Assembly (NCBI RefSeq): GCF_016900375.1
Contig: NZ_JACJKB010000014.1
Coordinates: 1 to 62,236, forward strand
Reading direction: 5' to 3'
Length of the DNA: 62,236 nt
Source: Collinsella tanakaei
GTDB lineage: Bacteria > Actinomycetota > Coriobacteriia > Coriobacteriales > Coriobacteriaceae
Shown here: positions 51,737 through 58,741 of the stretch, in pieces
Numbering within the stretch: position 1 is the first letter of the stretch
Layout: each line of letters begins with the position of its first letter
Notes under the pieces: generated by a model
Databases searched by the model: none
Seen by the model: only the letters and a program-made list of their open reading frames with translations
Told to the model about the DNA's origin: nothing
Made by a program: the position numbers and the translations under genes

Positions 51737-52615
51737 CTACGCTAGGCACTGCCCGCAGAGGTTATATCCCATCCGCTCCGCCTCGGCGAGCGAGCCGTGG
51801 AAATCCTCACGGTTGGAACGCGCGATGTCCTCGACGCCGGGGCACTCCGGATCGTGCACCTTGTGCGTGTTGGTGTTGAGCACGTAATCGTCGACCTCGT
51901 TCGCCTCTGCGTCGCCCTCGCCCACGGCGGCGTCATCGGTCAGGCGCGCCTCGCCTGTGACGTAGTCGATCTCCACACCCGGCTGCACGTTGGGGCACCA
52001 TACCGAAAAATCGATGCCGCGACCGTCGTCCTCGAGCGAGTAGGCCTCGACCTGGATACCGCGGCACACGAGCTCATCGCCCTCGAACACGGGCGTCGAG
52101 CGGTAGAGCACGTGGTTGTCGGTGTCGTAGATGTAGTCGGCGACCTCCTCCTCGTACAGGCGCATGACGTCGGCGTTCATGTAGCGCGTGCCCGTCACGA
52201 GGTTGCGCTCGTTGGCGTTCTCGGCCGCGAGCGCCCAGCCGATCAGGTGACTGCGGTTGTAGAGCGACTCGCCCTCGATGAAGTCGTAGCGGATGGAATG
52301 CCAGCCGGAGGGGTGAACGTCGCTGATGCTCTCGCGCTCCTCGCCACGGGCAGGAAGCGTCTCGGGGCCGAGACACGCCTCGGCGACGCCGCAGCGGCCG
52401 AGCTCGTCCAGGCCGCTGTAATGCTCATAACCCAGGTTGTCCTCGGCGTAGGCGATCTCCTCGTCTGTAAACGACGATTGCTCGACGGTCGCCTCGGACG
52501 ACAGCTCGACATAGGAGCCCGCCGACGCGCCATCCTTCGTGCCGCCGCAGCCGGCAAGCACGAGGGCAAGGGCAAGGCAGATGAAGGCAAACGCTCGTAC
52601 GATGCGCTGGTTCAT
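51737..52615 (-). CDS. Secreted DNA/RNA non-specific endonuclease lipoprotein
   Basis: A 292-residue lipoprotein with lipobox LAGC at residue 23. The middle holds a beta-beta-alpha-metal nuclease domain, with YNRSHLIGWALAAENANERNLVTGT as the active-site region (His of the SHLIG motif, Asn metal ligand in ENANERN). The last 50 residues carry THKVHDPECPGVEDIA and NLCGQC, a possible zinc knuckle often found at the end of secreted nucleases. It may degrade external nucleic acid for nutrients. Start has AGGAG seven bases upstream. Confidence 0.88.
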   Translation of the reverse strand: MNQRIVRAFAFICLALALVLAGCGGTKDGASAGSYVELSSEATVEQSSFTDEEIAYAEDNLGYEHYSGLDELGRCGVAEACLGPETLPARGEERESISDVHPSGWHSIRYDFIEGESLYNRSHLIGWALAAENANERNLVTGTRYMNADVMRLYEEEVADYIYDTDNHVLYRSTPVFEGDELVCRGIQVEAYSLEDDGRGIDFSVWCPNVQPGVEIDYVTGEARLTDDAAVGEGDAEANEVDDYVLNTNTHKVHDPECPGVEDIARSNREDFHGSLAEAERMGYNLCGQCLA

Positions 52616-52823
52616 GCAAATCTCCTCATGGCTGGCGGTGTCTCCGCCCTGCAGATTGGTGCAACGGGCACCATTGTGGCATGCCCGCGCAAAGCGCTGA
52701 GCAGATGACGGCCCGTTTGGACTGTAAGTTTAGGGTTAGATTGGGGCAAGGCCGCACGACGCGCGTGGCCCCGCAATAACACCAGCAGGGTATCCGGCGT
52801 GCAAGGCGGTGCGCAAAGTATGA

Positions 52824-52870
52824 GTTTTCCGACAGCTACGGCCGAAAATCGGCCGCTATCTGTCGGAAAT
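52824..52870. terminator. Hairpin downstream of the phosphatase gene
   Basis: TTCCGACAG with CTGTCGGAA and an inner CGGCCGA/TCGGCCG form a two-part stem around AAA. It lies 33 bases beyond the phosphatase stop on the minus strand, between it and the nuclease gene. The flanking 52616-52823 shows no gene. Confidence 0.7.
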
Positions 52871-52902
52871 CTCGGACTCTGCGCGATGCGGGCCGAACAC
52901 CC

Positions 52903-53694
52903 CTACACGAGATAGCGCGCCTGAAGCTCAGCGCGGGCGTCGGCGCCGATGCCCAGCGCGCGATCGATGTAGCCGAGCATGCCGCCGAACTCGCGGTCAA
53001 CGGCTTCGGAGGCGGCGGAGAGGTAGCGCGCATCGACGCCGTTGAACGGATCCTCGGGAACGCCGTCGACCACGGCAAGACCATAGAAGCGGTTTGTGGC
53101 CATATAGTCGGCGAAGATGACCTCCCAGGGAACGCCGAGGGCCGTCTCCATGAGCACGCTCGCCATGCCGCAACGATCCTTGCCCGCCGTGCAGTGCCAT
53201 AGCACCGCACCGGTCTCGCAGGCGAGGACCTCCTCGAAGAACGTGCGGTAGGCGGTGACGCCGATATCGTCGAGCAGCATGTGCGGGTAGAGGGTGATCA
53301 TGAGCTGCGCGGGTTCGACCTCGCCGCGCATGACCTGCGAACGCACGCGGTCCATATCGGTCTCGCTGCGCGACACGCCCGCCGCGGGCTCCTGGAACAC
53401 CGGCAGGTGCACGAAGCGCAGGCCGGAGATCTCGCCGACCGGGTCGGGACGCTCGGCGCACTCCTCATCGGTGCGCAGGTCGACATCGAGACGCAGGTCG
53501 TACTCCTCATGCAGGCGCGTCAGGTCGGTACGCGTGGCGGGAGCAAGCAGGCCGCTGCGAAGCAGACGGCGCCCCCGGATGCGCCTCCCGTCCGCTGCGG
53601 GCATGCCGCCCAAATCGCGCGTGTTGGGAAGCCCCTCGAACTCGATATGTCCGTTGTCGATGTGCCCGGCAAGCTGCGCCGCGTCCTGCTGCAT
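52903..53694 (-). CDS. Tyrosine-protein phosphatase (Y_phosphatase3 type)
   Basis: A 263-residue dual-specificity-like phosphatase. The P-loop HCTAGKDRCG (167-176; Cys168, Arg174) matches the HCxxGKDRTG pattern of bacterial tyrosine and lipid phosphatases such as LipA of Listeria. NTRDLGG near residue 24 and the ADYMATNRF region are also typical. No signal peptide. Substrates could be protein phosphotyrosine or phosphoinositides. Confidence 0.92.
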   Translation of the reverse strand: MQQDAAQLAGHIDNGHIEFEGLPNTRDLGGMPAADGRRIRGRRLLRSGLLAPATRTDLTRLHEEYDLRLDVDLRTDEECAERPDPVGEISGLRFVHLPVFQEPAAGVSRSETDMDRVRSQVMRGEVEPAQLMITLYPHMLLDDIGVTAYRTFFEEVLACETGAVLWHCTAGKDRCGMASVLMETALGVPWEVIFADYMATNRFYGLAVVDGVPEDPFNGVDARYLSAASEAVDREFGGMLGYIDRALGIGADARAELQARYLV

Positions 53695-54247
53695 GTGCGT
53701 TCCTCTCTTCGATAGCTATCCTTTCAACCTTACCAGAGGCCAAGGGCACATGCCCATCTGCCTTTGTCAGGTTGCGGTAAGCATGCGACGTCCGCCGAAG
53801 CACGCGACGTCTGCCGAAGCACGCATGAACAAACACGAAATTGAGCGTATCTTTGCCTACGATTCGGGTAGGAAACCGCATAGGTATGCGAGCGGCGAAG
53901 CCCCGCACGCCGATGGCGACATCACCGTCGTACGGCGACCAAACCTTCGCATGACCTTTCGCACCGCGCCGGGGTGTCCCCTTGCCCGCCCCGGCGCGCC
54001 TTTCGATGCAAACGAGCCCCGTGGTTGCGCAGCTGGCGACGATACTTGCCCGCAAGCCAACGTCGGTCAGATCCACTGCCACAGGAGTCGCAATCTCTTG
54101 GACGCTCTGCACGCAGGCCCAGGCGCATGTAAAGCAGCCTCAGGCGCGCCGCATGGAATGTTGACGCTTCAGCACCTCTTTCGATGCCGTACGGGGTGAA
54201 CATCCCCGCGCATTTCCCGCAGCTGCGGAACTTTCACCGGAGGCATC
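53695..54247. other. Gap with a tandem repeat and uncertain frames
   Basis: Two exact-but-one copies of a 19-base unit, CGACGTCYGCCGAAGCACG, stand head to tail at 53786-53823. A frame of 124 codons begins at 53826 on the plus strand (MNKHEIERIFAYDSGRKP...), and another lies on the minus strand over the same bases; neither has a ribosome binding site or a recognisable product. GGAGG for yitT lies at the right end. Confidence 0.4.
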
Positions 54248-55051
54248 ATGGGCACCCATATGCGCCATCTGGCGGCTATCGTACTCGGCAACCTTCTCGT
54301 GGCGTTCGCCGTCACGGCATTCATCGTTCCGCATGGTCTTGTGCTCGGCGGCTCCACGGGCATCTCGCTCGTGGTGACGCACTTCGTGCCGCTGCAGCTC
54401 TCGCTTGCCGTGCTCATCGTGAACGGACTGCTGTTCGTGGTCGGATCGTTCTTCCTGGGAAGGACCTTTGCCGCCTCGACCATCGTGAGCACCGTCGCCT
54501 ACCCGCTTGCCATGGCCGTGCTGGAGATGCTGCCGATCGCAGAGCTTGCGCAGGACCATGTGCTCGCTGCGATCTGCGGCGGCGCCTTCATGGGCGCAGG
54601 CGCCGGCGTCATCGCGCTGATCGCGCACAAATACCTGCATCTCAACGTGTCGGCGTTGCTGTGGGGCATCGACGCCTTCGTGATCGCCTGTCAGTTTCCG
54701 CTCTCCAGCTCCGAGCAGATCCTGCTCGGCATTCTTGCGCTGTCGCTGCTCTCCATCGTGATGAACAAGGTCATGGTCATGGGGCGCTTGCAGGTCCAGC
54801 TGCTGATCTTTTCGCCCGAGTACGAGAAGATCCGCGAGCTGATCCTCACCGAGCAGGACGCGGGCGCCACGATGCTGCCCATCGAGCAGGGCTACACCCA
54901 CGCCGACAGCAAGGCCGTGCTGTGCGTCATCCCGCGCCGCAAGCTGTGGCCCATGCGCGAGATGATCAACTCGGTGGACCCGCACGCGTTCTGGGTTATC
55001 TCCGAGGTCAGCGAGGTCCGCGAACGCGAGCTCACTCGCCGCGTGGCGTAA
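54248..55051 (+). CDS. yitT: YitT-family membrane protein
   Basis: A 267-residue protein with five or six N-terminal hydrophobic helices (GNLLVAFAVTAFIVPHGLVL, GGSTGISLVVTHF) and a C-terminal DUF2179 soluble domain of about 80 residues (GATMLPIEQGYTHADSKAVL, PRRKLWPMREMINSVDPHAF). Function is not established. GGAGG lies four bases ahead of ATG; a second ATG four codons later is possible. Confidence 0.9.
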   Translation: MGTHMRHLAAIVLGNLLVAFAVTAFIVPHGLVLGGSTGISLVVTHFVPLQLSLAVLIVNGLLFVVGSFFLGRTFAASTIVSTVAYPLAMAVLEMLPIAELAQDHVLAAICGGAFMGAGAGVIALIAHKYLHLNVSALLWGIDAFVIACQFPLSSSEQILLGILALSLLSIVMNKVMVMGRLQVQLLIFSPEYEKIRELILTEQDAGATMLPIEQGYTHADSKAVLCVIPRRKLWPMREMINSVDPHAFWVISEVSEVRERELTRRVA

Positions 55052-55052
55052 C

Positions 55053-55136
55053 CTGGCCTCTCTGGGGACGTAGCCGGAAGGCGCCAAGGGCCCGCGGCCC
55101 CTTGGCGCCTTCCGGCTACGCCCTCTGAGAGGCCAG
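55053..55136. repeat. Long GC-rich palindrome between yitT and the CAP gene
   Basis: Arms of about 38 bases with few bulges (left CTGGCCTCTCTGGGGACGTA..., right ending CCCTCTGAGAGGCCAG), one base after the yitT stop and 17 bases from the CAP stop. Likely a shared transcript end for two convergent genes. Confidence 0.85.
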
Positions 55137-55153
55137 CGGGACAGCCGAGGCGT

Positions 55154-56197
55154 CTACGAGGAGAACGCCTCGACCCAGTACTTGTAGCCGTTGTCGTCGA
55201 TCAGGCAGCTGACGCCGAGCTTCGTGAAGTTGGGATTGACCATGTTGGCATAGTGCCCAGGCGAGTTCGTCCACGCCTGGTTCACCTGCGCCGCCGACCT
55301 CTGACCAGCAGCGATATTCTCGCCCACCGCCGCCGCAGGAGGGAAGATGATGAAGCACGAAGTGCCATCGGGTCGCCCGTGCGAGAACGAGATCGTGAGC
55401 TCAGCCGCGCGGACCTCTGCCGTTGCAGCGAGCTCATCATCCCACGCAAGCGGCGCCACGCCAACGGCGGCGCGCGCCTGATTCACCAGACCGAGCACGT
55501 CGCGCGCCTCGTTCGGGCTGTAGCGCCCTCCAAACTGATGCGCGCCAGTGGCCATGTCGAACTCGCGGGGCACGCCGTCGATCACGCGACGCCCGTGGAC
55601 CATGCGCCCGGTCGACGTGTCGTAGTAGACCCACTTGAAATCGATGTCCGAAATCAAGAATTGCCAGCCGTAGGTCACCGCACCGGTGTCGTCGGCAAAG
55701 TACATCCAGCCGGGCTCGTCGCCATGGCTGCCATCGATATAGCGCTCGCCATGAGCCATCTGGCCGGTGATGTAATCGTAGAACACCCATTTGCCGCCGT
55801 TGGAATCGAGATAGCGGAAGCCTTTTGCCATCTCGCCGGTCACCGGATCGAAGTAATACCAGCCGCCATAGCGGTAGTCCTCGCCCTTGACCATGTGGCC
55901 TTCCGCATCGTAGCGCACCCACTTGCCCCGACTGCGGTCCTCGTTGGAAACAGGGATGAACACGTCTTTGTCCGTCGCCATCGTGCCGTCGGCGTCAAAC
56001 CAATACCACGCGTCGGAAGCCGGGTCGTACACCTGCTTGTCGCGGGCCATAACGCCATTGTCGTACCAGTAGCGCTCCCCTCCCGACTCGACCCAGCCGT
56101 TCTGGGGAGCCGCGAAGGCGGGGGCGGCCCAGGTGAACGCGGCCACGGCAACCGCAATGGTCGTCATCTTCAGAAAGTTCACGCGCTTGGTGCCCAT
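55154..56197 (-). CDS. Secreted CAP-domain protein with wall-binding-like repeats
   Basis: A 347-residue exported protein. A signal peptide (MTTIAVAVAAFTWAAPAFA, cleaved after AFA) is followed by seven or so tryptophan/tyrosine repeats of about 20 residues (for example YWYDNGVMARDKQVYD, WYYFDPVTGEMAKGFRYLD, WVFYDYITGQMAHGERYID), like choline- or glucan-binding modules. The last 120 residues form a CAP/SCP domain (ARDVLGLVNQARAAVGVAPL, FSHGRPDGT, VGENIAAGQRS, SPGHYANMVNPNFTKLGVSC). It is probably tethered to the cell wall or glycans. GGGGGA precedes the start. Confidence 0.92.
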   Translation of the reverse strand: MGTKRVNFLKMTTIAVAVAAFTWAAPAFAAPQNGWVESGGERYWYDNGVMARDKQVYDPASDAWYWFDADGTMATDKDVFIPVSNEDRSRGKWVRYDAEGHMVKGEDYRYGGWYYFDPVTGEMAKGFRYLDSNGGKWVFYDYITGQMAHGERYIDGSHGDEPGWMYFADDTGAVTYGWQFLISDIDFKWVYYDTSTGRMVHGRRVIDGVPREFDMATGAHQFGGRYSPNEARDVLGLVNQARAAVGVAPLAWDDELAATAEVRAAELTISFSHGRPDGTSCFIIFPPAAAVGENIAAGQRSAAQVNQAWTNSPGHYANMVNPNFTKLGVSCLIDDNGYKYWVEAFSS

Positions 56198-56345
56198 AGC
56201 GTCCCCCATCACTCCATCTGCCAGCCGATTCGGTGGATGCCCCCATTGTAAGCAGGGGTTTTACATGGGCAGACGAACGCCCAGTATGAACGGCCATATC
56301 GCGCTGGCGGGTGGCGGACGGAGGACCTGAGCAAAAAGGCGTGCG

Positions 56346-56419
56346 AATGTCCCAAAACATCTCCGTCCCGAATGTGGACACGTATGTCCACTTTCAGGAC
56401 GGAGATGTTTCAGGACATT
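56346..56419. repeat. 35-bp-arm palindrome overlapping the dehydrogenase stop
   Basis: Two 35-base arms with four mismatches around CGTA. The right arm, TGTCCACTTTCAGGACGGAG and onward, matches the left arm of the azlD palindrome (42249-42338) except for a few bases, so the element is arranged inside-out compared with that copy. The dehydrogenase stop TGA (56410-56412) and last codons lie within the right arm. Confidence 0.92.
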
Positions 56420-57462
56420 GCGGGGGTGATGACCACCTTGAGGCAGTCGTCTTCGCGGGCCTCGAAAGCGCGGTACGCCTCGAGGATGTCGTCCAGCGGA
56501 TAGCGCTTGGAGATGAGCAGGCTCGTGTCGAGCTTGCCAGCCGCGATGAGGGCAATGACCTCATCGAGACCGGATGCGTCCACGCCACCGGTCTTGAAGA
56601 TGAGGTTCTTGCCGTACATCTGGGGCAGAGGCAGCGTCTGGTCCTGCTCGTACATGGCAGAAATCACCACGATGGCGTTGGGGCGGGCGATGCGCCAGGC
56701 CATCTCGAAGGTGTCGGGACCACCTGCTGCCTCGATGACGGCGTCCGCGCCGCGGCCGCACGTCGCCTCTTGCACGAGCGCCTCGACCTCGGTCTGGCTC
56801 TTCCCCGTCGGGTTGATGGCGATGTCGGCAAGCCCGTGGTCGACCGCGCGGCGCAGGCGAACCTCGTCGACGTCAAGAGCGATGATGCACCCGGGATTCG
56901 CCAGCCGCGCGCACATCATGGTCGTGAGACCGACCGGCCCCGCACCGATGACCGCGACGGAGGAGCCGGGCTCGATCTCCGCCAGGCGCACACCCCACCA
57001 GCCCGTTGCCAGGATATCGCCCAAGAAGAGCGCGTCCTCGTCGGAGACGCCATTGGGAATGCGCGTGAAGGCGTTGTCCGCCATCGGTACGCGGACGTAT
57101 TCGGCTTGGCAGCCGTCGATGGTGCAACCCAGCAGCCAGCCGCCGTGCTCGCAGTTGTTGACCCAACCGCGCTTGCAGAAGAAGCATTCACCGCAGAAGG
57201 TCTCGCAGTTGACGGCCACGCGGTCACCCGGCGAGAATCGCGTCACCCCCGAGCCGACTTCTTCGACCACCCCCACGAACTCGTGGCCGAGCACCGTATC
57301 GGGCAGCGCACGGGGAACGGCGCCGCGCATGATGTGGAGGTCGCTCGTGCAGATGGTCGAGCGCGTCACGCGCACGATGGCGTCAGTCGGCTCCTGCAGC
57401 TTCGGACGCGGGCGCTCGAGCAGCGCGATGTTTCCGTGACCGTCATGCACCAGTGCCTTCAC
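56410..57462 (-). CDS. Zinc-binding medium-chain alcohol dehydrogenase
   Basis: A 350-residue MDR-type dehydrogenase. The catalytic zinc ligands are in TICTSDLH and LGHEFVGVVEEVGSG, the structural zinc cysteines in CETFCGECFFCKRGWVNNC, and the nucleotide fold in AVIGAGPVGLTTM. It could act on secondary alcohols, sorbitol-like polyols or threonine. The GTG start at 57462 (VKALVHDG...) is chosen because homologues start there with MKAL and GGAGG lies five bases upstream. The last residues MS and the stop are encoded by the palindrome. Confidence 0.92.
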   Translation of the reverse strand: MKALVHDGHGNIALLERPRPKLQEPTDAIVRVTRSTICTSDLHIMRGAVPRALPDTVLGHEFVGVVEEVGSGVTRFSPGDRVAVNCETFCGECFFCKRGWVNNCEHGGWLLGCTIDGCQAEYVRVPMADNAFTRIPNGVSDEDALFLGDILATGWWGVRLAEIEPGSSVAVIGAGPVGLTTMMCARLANPGCIIALDVDEVRLRRAVDHGLADIAINPTGKSQTEVEALVQEATCGRGADAVIEAAGGPDTFEMAWRIARPNAIVVISAMYEQDQTLPLPQMYGKNLIFKTGGVDASGLDEVIALIAAGKLDTSLLISKRYPLDDILEAYRAFEAREDDCLKVVITPAMS

Positions 57463-57507
57463 ATTGACCTCCCCTGCAACGAGACCCCTCAATTGTACTC
57501 GGCACGA

Positions 57508-57562
57508 TGTCCACTTTCAGGACGAAGCGGCCTCGCTGGCACCTCCGTGCTGAAAGCGGACC
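57508..57562. repeat. Degenerate copy of the palindromic motif at the dus stop
   Basis: TGTCCACTTTCAGGACG, identical to the start of the 56385 arm, is followed after 18 bases by CTCCGTGCTGAAAGCGGAC, its imperfect inverse. The right end abuts the dus stop codon (57563). Confidence 0.8.
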
Positions 57563-58579
57563 TCAGCTGAAGATCTTTGCTATGGCAGCTTGGTAGTCGG
57601 GTATGGTACGGACCTTCCTAACGGCGCGGTGGACCGTCTGCGGGTCGTCGAACGCGTGCTGGGCGTAGGACCACCACTCCTTCATGCGGAAGACCGCATT
57701 GCCGCCCATCTGCCCCTCATAGGCGCAGAACAGCTTGTCGTGGAAGCGCTTGAGCTCGTCAAGCGTGAGCGCCGGACCGCCGTGCAGCATACGCGCCAAC
57801 GCCGGGTTGTACAGAAGCCCGCGGCCCAGCATCACATGACGCGTCTCTGGATACGCCGCAAGCAGCGCATCCATGTCGTCGCAGGTAAAGATATCGCCGT
57901 TGTACGCCACGGGAAACGACGCACGGCGCAGGGTCTCGCCATAGGACTCCCAGCGCGGCTTGCCGCGATAGAAATCTTTCCGCACGCGCGGATGTACGAT
58001 GAGCTCGGCCAAGGGATGACGACAGTACATCTCGAGAATCGCCTCGTACTCCTCATCGCGCGCGATGCCAATGCGCGTCTTGACCGACGCCGGCAGCGGG
58101 GACCTATCGCACACCTCGCTCAAAAATGCATCGAGCGCATCCAGATCGCGCAGAAAGCCCGCTCCCCTGCCCTTGCCGACAACCGTGCCCGACGGGCAGC
58201 CGACGTTCAGGTTGACCTCGCGGTAGCCCATCTTCGCCAGAAGCTCGGCGGCCCATACGAACTCATCAGCATTCTTGGTGAGCAGCTGCGGCACGACGTC
58301 GAGCCCCTGGTTGTTGGCCGGATCGACCTCCCCGCAATCGCGCTTGCCGAACGAGCTGCCCACGCGCGGCGGCGTGAGAAACGGCGTGTAGTAGCGGTCG
58401 AGCGCACCGAAGCACTCCGCGTGAATCCGACGGAAGGTGTGGCCGGTCAACCCCTCCATAGGGGCAAGTGACAGCAGCGGCATGCGCGGGCGATCCGCAC
58501 CCCCAAGTTGCGCGGTAGCACCTGCCACCGGCATAGGCGAAAAACCAGATTCGTTTTCCAGCGCGGCGCAGTTCTCCAT
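57563..58579 (-). CDS. dus: tRNA-dihydrouridine synthase family protein
   Basis: FMN enzyme that reduces uridines in tRNA D loops. Of 338 residues, homology starts near 33 (PLLSLAPMEGLTGHTFRRIH). Other motifs: LNVGCPSGTVVGKGRGAG with the catalytic cysteine, VKTRIG, LIVHPRVRKDFYRGKPRW and YNGDIFTCDD, then VMLGRGLLYNP for FMN phosphate. The fusion-free, single-domain layout resembles DusC/DusB-like members of Firmicutes. The first 30 residues are non-conserved, and a later start is possible. Confidence 0.9.
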   Translation of the reverse strand: MENCAALENESGFSPMPVAGATAQLGGADRPRMPLLSLAPMEGLTGHTFRRIHAECFGALDRYYTPFLTPPRVGSSFGKRDCGEVDPANNQGLDVVPQLLTKNADEFVWAAELLAKMGYREVNLNVGCPSGTVVGKGRGAGFLRDLDALDAFLSEVCDRSPLPASVKTRIGIARDEEYEAILEMYCRHPLAELIVHPRVRKDFYRGKPRWESYGETLRRASFPVAYNGDIFTCDDMDALLAAYPETRHVMLGRGLLYNPALARMLHGGPALTLDELKRFHDKLFCAYEGQMGGNAVFRMKEWWSYAQHAFDDPQTVHRAVRKVRTIPDYQAAIAKIFS

Positions 58580-58741
58580 ACGGCTCCCGAAATCGACACG
58601 TTACGAACCATCAAGCATACCCGCTGGATATGGGATACGCAACGCGTGCTGCAACGGCCAGCTTGGATGGAGAACAAGCGGCGGGGCGCACCACATCGGT
58701 ACGCCCCGCCGCCTAGCCGCAATCCGCAGATGCCGCCTCCC

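Noticed and set aside
53826-54199. 124-codon plus-strand frame upstream of yitT
   Set aside because: No ribosome binding site and no recognisable family; an equally long frame lies opposite. Left as uncertain within the gap entry.
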